From positions 62,001 through 126,000 of the forward strand of contig NZ_JAUYWF010000008.1 in NCBI RefSeq assembly GCF_030708455.1: a stretch of 64,000 nt of DNA, written 5' to 3'. The notes beneath the pieces are model-generated. The model was not told the origin of the DNA, made no database searches, and saw only the letters and a list, made by a program, of their open reading frames with translations. Shown one piece after another: positions 17,349 through 24,776 of this stretch. The stretch's first letter is position 1; each line of letters opens with the position of its first letter. Source of the DNA: Halomonas sp. SSL-5 (GTDB lineage Bacteria > Pseudomonadota > Gammaproteobacteria > Pseudomonadales > Halomonadaceae). A program made the position numbers and the translations under genes.

Positions 17349-17900
17349 ATGTCCCCAGCCGTTGATCCCCTCGCCGCGACTCGCCAGTGGGTAGAGACCT
17401 TCGTGGTCCCCCGCAACGTCTGCCCCTTCGCCGGCCGCGAGGTGGCCCGCGACAGCATCCGCTACGTGGCGGTGGATGCCGGGGAGTGGGAGCCCGCCCT
17501 GCTGGCGCTCATCGCCGAGTGCGAACGGCTGGACGAGACGCCGGCCATCGAGACCACCCTGCTGGTGCTCACCTCCGGTCTCGAGGCCTTCGACGACTAC
17601 CTGGACTTCCTGGAGGTGGCCGAGGCCCTGCTGGCCGATCAGGGCTTTGAAGGCATCTATCAGCTGGCCAGCTTCCACCCCGACTACTGCTTCGCGGATG
17701 CCGAGCCGGAGGATCCTGCCAACTTCACCAACCGCTCTCCCTTCCCGATGCTGCACCTGCTGCGCGAGGCGGGGCTTGAGCAGGCGCTGGCCCACTACCC
17801 GGACCCCGAGGCGATTCCCGAGCGCAACATGGCGGCGCTGCGCGAGGTGGGCCATGAGGCCCTGGCCGCGGGGCTGGCCCGGCTGCGCGGTCAAGACTAG
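17349..17900 (+). CDS. DUF1415 domain-containing protein
   Basis: A 183-residue soluble protein that matches the DUF1415 family over its full length: WVETFVVPRNVCPFAG near the N-terminus, YQLASFHPDYCFAD in the middle, then NFTNRSPFPMLHLLREA and PERNMAALR. The conserved Cys, His and Asp residues look like a metal or catalytic site, but the function is unknown. A TATACT hexamer at 17315-17320 is a likely -10 box 29 nt before the ATG. It follows nfi by 70 nt. The 211-nt gap after it (17901-18111) holds no gene I can support. Confidence 0.87.
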   Translation: MSPAVDPLAATRQWVETFVVPRNVCPFAGREVARDSIRYVAVDAGEWEPALLALIAECERLDETPAIETTLLVLTSGLEAFDDYLDFLEVAEALLADQGFEGIYQLASFHPDYCFADAEPEDPANFTNRSPFPMLHLLREAGLEQALAHYPDPEAIPERNMAALREVGHEALAAGLARLRGQD

Positions 17901-18111
17901 GCTGCGTTTTTCCGCTGATGCTTGCCTTGTCTGCCCTTCGCCCGCCGACTGTTCAGGGAACGCCTGTACGATATCCAGCGGCACCTTGCGGTTCGCTGCC
18001 GGGAAGGCGTCGCCATCGGCGTTGTAATCAGGCCTTGTATCATGGGCAAACCATCCGCATGGTCTATGGTGTGAAGGTGAGATAGCCCACCGGTCAACAC
18101 AAGGAGCCGAC

Positions 18112-18537
18112 ATGACGATCGAGAACTTTGCCAGCGCACAGTGGAAGGGCAGCCTGAAGGAAGGGGGCGGTACGCTCTCCACCCGCAGCGGGGTGTTGAA
18201 GGACACGCCGTACGACTTCCGTCGGCGCTTCGAGGGCGCCGAAGGCACCAATCCGGAGGAGATGATCGGCGCGGCCCATGCCGGCTGCTTCACCATGGCG
18301 CTGTCGCTGGTCCTCGGCGAGGCGGGTTTCACCGCCGACAGCCTCGATACCCAGGCGAAGGTGACCCTTGATCCGGATTCCCTCTCGGTGACCGCGGTGC
18401 ACCTGACCACCACCGGACGGGTGCCGGGCGCCGATCAGGCCGCCTTCGAGGAGGCGGCCAATGGCGCCAAGGAGAACTGCCCGATCTCCAAGCTGCTCAA
18501 AGCCGAGATCACCCTGGAGGCGACGCTGGAGGGCTGA
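18112..18537 (+). CDS. OsmC-family peroxiredoxin
   Basis: A 141-residue OsmC-type thiol peroxidase that detoxifies organic hydroperoxides, and often belongs to osmotic and oxidative stress regulons. The peroxidatic cysteine is Cys59 in GAAHAGCFTMAL and the resolving cysteine is Cys123 in KENCPISKLL. These positions and the N-terminal sheet (SAQWKGSLKEGGGTLSTRSG) are typical of OsmC rather than Ohr. AAGGAGC precedes the ATG. A strong bidirectional terminator follows 41 nt after the stop. Confidence 0.95.
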   Translation: MTIENFASAQWKGSLKEGGGTLSTRSGVLKDTPYDFRRRFEGAEGTNPEEMIGAAHAGCFTMALSLVLGEAGFTADSLDTQAKVTLDPDSLSVTAVHLTTTGRVPGADQAAFEEAANGAKENCPISKLLKAEITLEATLEG

Positions 18538-18578
18538 ATTGGAGGGCTGAGCCCCTAGCCGCTTGCCCGTCCCATAAC

Positions 18579-18610
18579 GCGCCGGGGCCACCCAAGGGTG
18601 GCCCCGGCGC
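18579..18610. terminator. Strong bidirectional hairpin terminator
   Basis: A perfect 15-bp GC-rich stem (GCGCCGGGGCCACCC) with a 2-nt aa centre. It lies between the convergent osmC-like gene and the C26 peptidase gene, whose stop is 3 nt away. TGTTATT follows on the plus strand. Confidence 0.85.
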
Positions 18611-18612
18611 TG

Positions 18613-19305
18613 TTATTCGTCCGGGGCGGGTGCTTGGCGGCTGCGTTGGGCAGCACTCACCAGGGCGCGGATCAGGCGCTGCTGGGGGCGGTTGAAGATC
18701 AGCCATTCGGGGTGCCATTGCACGCCGATCAGGAAGTCGTGGTCTCGGGATTCGATGCCCTGCACCAGGCCGTCGCGGTCGCGGGCGACGATCTCGATGC
18801 CGCGCCCGGCCTGCCTGACGGCCTGGTGGTGCAGGCTGTTGATGCGACACCAGCTGACCCGCAGGATGTGATGCAGCTGGCTGTCTCCGACGATATCCAC
18901 GGTCTTGCGCGGCAGCACGGTGCGCCGCCGCTTGAGCCCCTCGTGGCTGGTGTAGATATCCGGGTCCAGGGTGCCGCCCAGGTGGACGTTGATCAGCTGG
19001 GCGCCACGGCAGATGCCGAGCACCGGGATGCCCCGGGGGATGAAGGTCTCGAGCAGCTCCAGTTCCAGCTCGTCGCGCTGGGGGTCGACGCGTACGTCGA
19101 TCTGCACCTCGGCGTCGTAGAGGTGCGCCTGGATGTCATCGCCGCCGCCGATGATCAGGCCATCGAGGCGCTCCGGCCAGGGGCGGGAGGGCGACAGTCG
19201 CCGCGGCCGGCCACCGTGGCGCCACACCGCAAACCAGTCGAACAGCCAGGCGATATGGCTCTTGCGATCCGAGGTGGTGATGCCGATCAGCGGGCGCTCG
19301 CTCAT
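18613..19305 (-). CDS. Class I glutamine amidotransferase-like hydrolase (peptidase C26 family)
   Basis: A 230-residue gamma-glutamyl hydrolase/amidotransferase-fold protein. The nucleophile is Cys99 in GICRGAQ, and the His-Glu pair is H198 and E200 in GVQWHPEW. The N-terminal GITTSDRKSH resembles PuuD-like gamma-Glu-polyamine hydrolases. The start at 19305 is fixed by a 4-nt ATGA overlap with the amidoligase gene and by GAAGG upstream; the frame is open to 19446. The partner is an ATP-grasp-like amidoligase. The pair could make and cut a gamma-glutamyl or other amide bond on an unknown small molecule or peptide. Confidence 0.88.
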   Translation of the reverse strand: MSERPLIGITTSDRKSHIAWLFDWFAVWRHGGRPRRLSPSRPWPERLDGLIIGGGDDIQAHLYDAEVQIDVRVDPQRDELELELLETFIPRGIPVLGICRGAQLINVHLGGTLDPDIYTSHEGLKRRRTVLPRKTVDIVGDSQLHHILRVSWCRINSLHHQAVRQAGRGIEIVARDRDGLVQGIESRDHDFLIGVQWHPEWLIFNRPQQRLIRALVSAAQRSRQAPAPDE

Positions 19306-20309
19306 GTGGCCTTCACCCAGCGGCGCAGGCGCAGCCACAGGCGGGTCAGCGGCGAACGGGTGTGCTTGGCGACATAGCCGGCGGCGCGTCGCCGCAGCGT
19401 TTGCGTGTCGGCGGCCAGCTTCTCCACCTCCAGCCAGCGGTTCCACTCCACCGCCGAGCCCCAGCCCGGCTGTGAGAGGCGCGCGTCGGGTAGCCGGTAG
19501 TGGAAGGTGGGGCGGGCCTTGACCAGCTTGTTGCGGAACAGTTCGTGGGGGTAGTCGGGTCGCAGGTGGGCGAACAGCGGGGTCATGTCGAGCTCGCGGT
19601 TGCGGGTCGGGTTGTCGGCCAGATAGTCGCCGATCAGGGTGTCGAGGTCCGGGGAGTAGTCGGCGGCCAGCACCTTGAGGGCGTAGGCCTTGGGAAAGGG
19701 GTTGGCATGGGGCAGCACCTCGCGGGTGATATCCACGTCGATCTGTTCACGCAGCCATTCGGCGGTGAGCAGATAGGCACGCAGGTGGTCGAGCAGGCTC
19801 GTTACCTCGAGGCTGGGTGCCTCGGGGTTGAGGTGCAGCCCGAAGCCGTAGAGCAGGCTGGCGTCGGTGCCCTTGGCGCCGTGCTCGCGCAGCGCCTCGA
19901 ACAGCGCATCGAGCTGCTCCAGCTCGTCCCAGGGGATCGGCGGGCAGACGATCTCGGTGGGCACCAGCCCCGTGACCACGTCGCCGATCAGCTCCCGGGT
20001 ACGGCTGTGGAAGTCGATGCGCATCTGGTGGCGATGGCGCTCCCACTCGCTGTCGCCGCTGGGCATGGCCTCCAGCACGTCCGCATCGGGGTGGGCATAC
20101 TGGGTGTCCAGCTCGATGGTGAAGGTGCCCCAGCGAGTCTCCTCCACCTTGAGGCGATGAGGGCTGAGCACCTTCACCTCGCCGCCGAACAGCTCGCACA
20201 CCATCCCGGCGGTCTCCTGGGGTGGCAGGCCGGCAAACTCGATCTCGACCCCCACGCGGCGGGTCTCGCCGTCGGGAGTGTGCGGTTCGGGTGGCGGTAA
20301 CGGCGTCAT
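19302..20309 (-). CDS. Putative amidoligase (glutamine-synthetase-fold)
   Basis: A 335-residue protein of the amidoligase family, COOH-NH2 ligases related to glutamine synthetase and gamma-glutamylcysteine ligase. The N-terminal strand RRVGVEIEFAGL carries the acidic metal-binding pattern ExE, and WGTFTIELDTQY gives further acidic ligands. The segment FGLHLNPEAPS contains the conserved HxNP. The start at 20309 has CAGGATG upstream; a start 15 codons earlier is less likely. The stop overlaps the C26 hydrolase start by 4 nt. Such two-gene pairs are known from comparative genomics of the amidoligase superfamily; their substrate has not been defined, as far as I know. Confidence 0.82.
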   Translation of the reverse strand: MTPLPPPEPHTPDGETRRVGVEIEFAGLPPQETAGMVCELFGGEVKVLSPHRLKVEETRWGTFTIELDTQYAHPDADVLEAMPSGDSEWERHRHQMRIDFHSRTRELIGDVVTGLVPTEIVCPPIPWDELEQLDALFEALREHGAKGTDASLLYGFGLHLNPEAPSLEVTSLLDHLRAYLLTAEWLREQIDVDITREVLPHANPFPKAYALKVLAADYSPDLDTLIGDYLADNPTRNRELDMTPLFAHLRPDYPHELFRNKLVKARPTFHYRLPDARLSQPGWGSAVEWNRWLEVEKLAADTQTLRRRAAGYVAKHTRSPLTRLWLRLRRWVKAT

Positions 20310-20434
20310 GGCGGCATCCTGTGCGTCACATGGGAGCGCCTGCGAGCGTATCATATTGGCCTTTGCTCACGGCGCCCCGATCCCCATCGCCTGAATCACC
20401 CAACGCCTCGATCCGCCAACAACAGGGAGATGTG

Positions 20435-22786
20435 ATGTTGCCCCACCGCCGCCTCGGTTCCCGCGCCATCGCCTGGACGCTGATGTTCGGACTCCTGCTG
20501 GGGCTGGTCGCCTGGCTGCTGCCCGCCGCCGACGTTCAGGCCCAGTCGGTCAACCTGCCGGGCCTGGTGACCTCCGCCGAGGATCAGCAGCAGCATGACC
20601 CCCAGGCCTTCCAGGAGTCGCTGGAGCGCATCATCGCCACCCTCGAGGACGCCGAGCGTCGCGGTCAGCTGCTGGAGAGCCTGCAGGACCTGCAGAGCGT
20701 CCACGGCGAGGCCACCGAGGAGAGCGGCATCACCCCGCGGGAGGGCCTGCTGGGGGCGCTTGCCGAGACCATCAGCGACCTGGGGCAGCAGGCCGAAGGC
20801 AACTCCCCCCTGGCGCGCTGGCAGGCCCAGCTCCAGCAGGGCTGGCATGACCTGAGTGCGCTGGTGGCCGAGACCGGCAACGCCGACCTGCTGCGTTTCG
20901 TGATCGAGGCGACGGTGCTGCTGGTGATCTGGGGCGGGTTGCTGGTGATCCTGATCGCCCTGGGGCGTCAGCTGGCGAGACGGCGCGGCTGGCCCCTGGA
21001 CCTGCCCCGGGAGCCCCGAGCCTGGCTGCTGACCGTACACTTCCTGCGCCGCATGCTGCCCTGGGCACTGGCCTTCGCGCTGGTGCTGGGGATCGCCCAG
21101 CTGGTGCCGCCCAGCAGCGGTCGCGTGCTGGCGTTGGTGGTGGCCTATATCGCGTTGTGTGGCCGCACCCTGTCGGTGGTGGTGGAGACCTTCGTCTCGG
21201 AGTTCACCCGGGGCCACCGCTTCGTGGCGGTGCAGCTGATTCAGCACTACGGCCTGCGCCCACTGTTCGTGATCGGCGCCCTGGTGGCGCTGGGGGATGC
21301 CTTCAATTCCGGACGCCTCACCGGCCTGCTCGGTGATGAGCTCGCCGGGCTGCTCTCGGTGCTGGCCAACATGCTGGCGGCGCTGCTCAGCGTGCGTTTC
21401 ATCCTCAACTTCAAGCGTCCCATCGAGCACATCATCCGCAACCGTCCCTGGCGCGATCGTCGCGAGCCCGGTGCCAGTGCCAGCATCGTGCAGGTGCTGG
21501 GGCGCCTGTGGCACGTGCCGTCGCTGCTGATGGTGGGGGGCTCGCTGGTGGCGATATTCGTCACCGGCGGCGACGTGGGCACCGCCCTGGCGCGCTCGAT
21601 CATCTCGGCCGCCCTGCTGGTATTGGCCCTGGTGGTCACTGGCCTGGTGCGCCGCCACGGCCAGCGGCGCAAGGCGAAGCAGCGTCGGCGTCGCTTCAGC
21701 CAATACCGGGTGCGTCTGGAGCGCTTCGGCTATGTGCTGGCCCACGTCGCCACCTGGCTGGCCTTCGCCGAATTGTCACTGCAGCTGTGGGGTGGCTCCC
21801 TGCTGGGCATCGGCAGCCAGGGCGTGGCCAGCGCCCGCATCGGTCAGGCGCTGCTGGCCATCGCCCTGACCCTGCTGCTGGCCTGGCTGGCTTGGATCTT
21901 CGCCGACACCGCCATCCAGCGTGCCTTGACCAGCTCGGCACGCTCCCGCGGGCGGCGCGTCAACCAGGCCCGCGCCCAGACCATCACGCCGATGATCCGC
22001 AACGTCATCTTCACGGCCATCGTGATCATCGCGGCCATCGTCGGGCTGGCCAACCTGGGGGTGAACGTCACGCCGCTGCTGGCCGGTGCCGGTGTCATCG
22101 GCCTGGCGCTCGGCTTCGGCGCCCAGACCCTGGTGCAGGACCTGATCACCGGCATCTTCATCCTGATCGAGGACTCCCTGGCGGTGGACGACTTCGTCGA
22201 GATCAACGGCCATATGGGCACGGTGGAGGGACTGACCCTGCGCACCGTGCGCCTGCGCGACCTCGACGGCATCGTGCATATCATCACCTTCAGTCGCATC
22301 GACTCGATCCACAACATGTCGCGCCAGTTCGGCATCGCGCTGATGAAGATCCGCATTCCCTACGAGATGCCGATCGATGACGCCATCACCCTGATGCAGG
22401 AGACCGCCCAGGCATTGCGCCAGGACCCGATGATGCGCCACTACATCTGGTCGCCGCTGGAGATGCAGGGCATCCACGCCTTCGAGGATGGCTGTCCGAT
22501 CCTGCGCATGCGCTTTCGCACCGCGCCCGAGATGCAGTGGGACGTGGCTCGCGCCTTCAACCTGCTGCTCAAGCAGCGCATGGAGGCCCAGGGCGTCGAC
22601 CTCGGCGTGCCACGCCTCAGCGTCAGCATGGAGGGCCACGGCGGCGGTCGCCTGGACGGTTCCAGCGAGCACGGCGACGACGCGGCCAGCCAGCGCGATG
22701 CCTCCGGTCGCGCCCCGGGGCGCGCCGGGGTTGCCGACCCGCACCACCAGACGAGCAGCAGCGGCGGCTCGCCCGACCCGGGCTAG
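20435..22786 (+). CDS. Large MscS-family mechanosensitive channel
   Basis: A 783-residue inner-membrane channel. A signal sequence (about residues 1-36, cut near ADVQAQ) precedes a periplasmic helical domain of about 110 residues, then around ten membrane helices. The MscS core is at about 510-730: pore-lining helix LAGAGVIGLALGFGAQTLVQDL, then GIFILIEDSLAVDDFVEI and GTVEGLTLRTVRLRDLDG of the beta domain. The C-terminal tail is hydrophilic and rich in Gly, Ser and Asp. It releases solutes on hypo-osmotic shock. The ATG at 20435 has AGGGAGA upstream. An unknown membrane protein follows 28 nt after the stop, likely co-transcribed. Confidence 0.93.
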   Translation: MLPHRRLGSRAIAWTLMFGLLLGLVAWLLPAADVQAQSVNLPGLVTSAEDQQQHDPQAFQESLERIIATLEDAERRGQLLESLQDLQSVHGEATEESGITPREGLLGALAETISDLGQQAEGNSPLARWQAQLQQGWHDLSALVAETGNADLLRFVIEATVLLVIWGGLLVILIALGRQLARRRGWPLDLPREPRAWLLTVHFLRRMLPWALAFALVLGIAQLVPPSSGRVLALVVAYIALCGRTLSVVVETFVSEFTRGHRFVAVQLIQHYGLRPLFVIGALVALGDAFNSGRLTGLLGDELAGLLSVLANMLAALLSVRFILNFKRPIEHIIRNRPWRDRREPGASASIVQVLGRLWHVPSLLMVGGSLVAIFVTGGDVGTALARSIISAALLVLALVVTGLVRRHGQRRKAKQRRRRFSQYRVRLERFGYVLAHVATWLAFAELSLQLWGGSLLGIGSQGVASARIGQALLAIALTLLLAWLAWIFADTAIQRALTSSARSRGRRVNQARAQTITPMIRNVIFTAIVIIAAIVGLANLGVNVTPLLAGAGVIGLALGFGAQTLVQDLITGIFILIEDSLAVDDFVEINGHMGTVEGLTLRTVRLRDLDGIVHIITFSRIDSIHNMSRQFGIALMKIRIPYEMPIDDAITLMQETAQALRQDPMMRHYIWSPLEMQGIHAFEDGCPILRMRFRTAPEMQWDVARAFNLLLKQRMEAQGVDLGVPRLSVSMEGHGGGRLDGSSEHGDDAASQRDASGRAPGRAGVADPHHQTSSSGGSPDPG

Positions 22787-22814
22787 CCACCCAGCCCCCT
22801 AGCGTGAGTTGCCA

Positions 22815-24305
22815 ATGATCCAGGTCGAGCGTCAGGACAACCTCCACCTCAAGGTCTCCCGCGTGCTGCAGGAGGAGACCTCGCACCGGCTCGACTTCTA
22901 TCTCTTCGTGCCCGGAGAGCTGGGGCTGACCGGCCAGGTGATCGCCGAGGAGGACTTCTACCACGCCGCCATCCAGGTCAAGCGCACCTACTTCAGCGAC
23001 CGCTACCGCCTGCCGCTGGTGCTCAGTCGCCTGGCCGAGCGTGGCAGGCTCGATGCCGAGCACTATCGCCTCAGCCTGAGCCTATACGCCTACCAGTACG
23101 TGGTGGCCATGGAGGGGGCGGTGGCGCCGCTGATCGACGACGCGCGTCGCGCTCTCAAGGCCGAGAAGGCCGAGAAGGCTGAGAAGTCAGGAAAGGCCTC
23201 CAGCGGCCGGTCCGCCGCAGGGCGGAGCGAGCCGGTGAAGGAGGAGGAAGAGCAGGCTCCCAGCCTCGAACAGCGCCTGGCCGAGCACGCCGACCTGGCG
23301 GTCAGTATCCTGCGCCGCCTGCGCCGTCACGAGCCCGGCGAGGAGAGCCTGCACCGCTATTTTGCCACCATCGACAACTACCTCTCCTGGTTCACCGAGC
23401 AGCGTCTGCTGGCGCTGCTCGCCGGCCTGCCGCGGGGCGCGCGTTTCCGTCCGGTGCGCTCACGCCTGGTGGCGATCTGCCGCGCCGAGGACGACTACCG
23501 CCGCGAGCGCGAGTACAACTCTGAGCGGGTGACCCGCGACCCCACGCGGATGTCCAACAAGATGCGCCTCCTGCGCCGGCTGATCGAATACCCGGTGACC
23601 CTCAAGCAGAGGACCCAGGAGCTGGGCAACGCCGAGCAGAAGGCGGTGAAGGCGCTGGCCACCGCGGTGGTGATGGTGTTCGTCTCGCTGGGTCTGCTTC
23701 GCGTGCGCGACACCCTGGCCGATATCACCGCGCTGTTCGTGCTGGCCATGGCCGGCATCTATGCCCTGCGCGAGGTGTTCAAGGACGACCTGCGCAATAC
23801 CCTGTGGCGACTGCTGCGCCGCGGCCGCCCCAAGTGGCGCCGCCAGTATCTGGATCCGACCCGTAACCAGGTGGTGGGTCGCCAGCTGGAGTGGTTCGAC
23901 TACAAGCGCTTTCCCAAGCTGGATGCCGAGATCCAGCGCGTGCGCAAGCGCAACGTGGCCCAGCGTGAGGAGATGGTGCTGCACTACCGATCCCGCTCGC
24001 GGATGTCGCCGACCCGCTTCCTCAGCGGCTACGACCACACCCGCGAGACCCTGACACTGGACCTGTCGTCCATCGCTCGACTGATGGACAAGGGCAGCCG
24101 CCGGGTCTATCGCCTGGAGGAGGGCGACCAGGTGGTGCGCGAGGAGGTGGAAAAGCGCCACCTGCTCAACCTGGTGATCCGCGAGACTCAGGGCGACGCC
24201 CGGCCCACCCTGCAGCGCTGGAAGATCGTGATGAGCCGCTCGCGCATCGTCGATGTGGAGCGGGTGCACGCCGAGGGGCCTGGGCACGAGGAGGGGGGCG
24301 ACTGA
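22815..24305 (+). CDS. Uncharacterised membrane protein downstream of MscS
   Basis: A 496-residue protein that I do not recognise. The first 115 residues look like a mixed alpha/beta domain (VLQEETSHRLDFYLFVPGEL). A low-complexity lysine/glutamate linker made of AEK repeats follows (about 118-135), then a helical region. Two membrane helices lie at about 278-298 (ALATAVVMVFVSLGLL) and 303-322 (ITALFVLAMAGIYAL). The C-terminal 170 residues are highly charged and cytosolic (KRNVAQREEMVLHYRSRSRM). The ATG at 22815 is used; an in-frame TTG two codons earlier is an alternative. Its position 28 nt after a large MscS gene suggests a role in envelope or osmotic response. Confidence 0.75.
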   Translation: MIQVERQDNLHLKVSRVLQEETSHRLDFYLFVPGELGLTGQVIAEEDFYHAAIQVKRTYFSDRYRLPLVLSRLAERGRLDAEHYRLSLSLYAYQYVVAMEGAVAPLIDDARRALKAEKAEKAEKSGKASSGRSAAGRSEPVKEEEEQAPSLEQRLAEHADLAVSILRRLRRHEPGEESLHRYFATIDNYLSWFTEQRLLALLAGLPRGARFRPVRSRLVAICRAEDDYRREREYNSERVTRDPTRMSNKMRLLRRLIEYPVTLKQRTQELGNAEQKAVKALATAVVMVFVSLGLLRVRDTLADITALFVLAMAGIYALREVFKDDLRNTLWRLLRRGRPKWRRQYLDPTRNQVVGRQLEWFDYKRFPKLDAEIQRVRKRNVAQREEMVLHYRSRSRMSPTRFLSGYDHTRETLTLDLSSIARLMDKGSRRVYRLEEGDQVVREEVEKRHLLNLVIRETQGDARPTLQRWKIVMSRSRIVDVERVHAEGPGHEEGGD

Positions 24306-24345
24306 GTCATCTTGGGGCCGACGCCTCGGCGATCCCGACGCCGTC

Positions 24346-24471
24346 TTACCACGAAAGGGCTGACGGCGACACTGACCGGCGACTTGGCAGTCCTGTCAGC
24401 ACCAGCTCCTGGTCCTCGTGCAGGGCCTCGATCGTGCCGTCGGCGGCGGGGATGTCGATGGCGTGGGACAT
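24346..24471 (-). pseudogene. Possible 5' remnant of a dienelactone-hydrolase-like gene (copy B)
   Basis: From an ATG at 24471 (CCGGAG upstream) the frame encodes 41 residues starting MSHAIDIPAADGTIEAL, then loses resemblance to a folded domain and stops at 24346. Its first twelve residues match copy A at 97-207 in nine positions. The surrounding 24306-24590 interval has no intact gene and reads as decayed sequence. Family assignment is tentative, from the N-terminal pattern only. Confidence 0.25.
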
Positions 24472-24591
24472 GGCGAACTCCGGTGAATCGCGGATGATCG
24501 GGGACAGAAGACAGATTTCTTTCGAGCCTGGCAGCCTCGCTTCCTGGTATCGACCCCAGCGAATTCTTGCCATTCATCACATATCCATATT

Positions 24592-24625
24592 CGTTAAATC
24601 ACGCCTCTAGCCGTCGGATTTAACG
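24592..24625. promoter_or_regulatory. 9+9 inverted repeat upstream of the metalloprotease gene
   Basis: CGTTAAATC, 16-nt spacer, GATTTAACG: a perfect 9-bp inverted repeat. It lies 152 nt before the ATG at 24777 and 26 nt before a TATACT -10-like hexamer at 24651-24656. It may be an operator or a site left at an insertion boundary. Together with copy B above it is the only structure I see in the 471-nt gap 24306-24776. Confidence 0.4.
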
Positions 24626-24776
24626 TGACGGCGCCCCATGAAATTCCTTCTATACTCTGGCTACGTGATGCGGTGGCGAGGCGAATCGGGAGCGCTTCTG
24701 TGCTTCCTTCCCCGCCGATCCGTCACGGTGCAAGGCGTCACGGCGTCACGCCCCTCGTGTATGGAAGGAGGTCCTC

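Noticed and set aside
17897..18139. Minus-strand frame between DUF1415 and osmC with a stretch YNADGDAFPAANRKVPLD
   Set aside because: It looks slightly protein-like but runs through both neighbours, has no start signal and no recognisable family; at most a decayed fragment.
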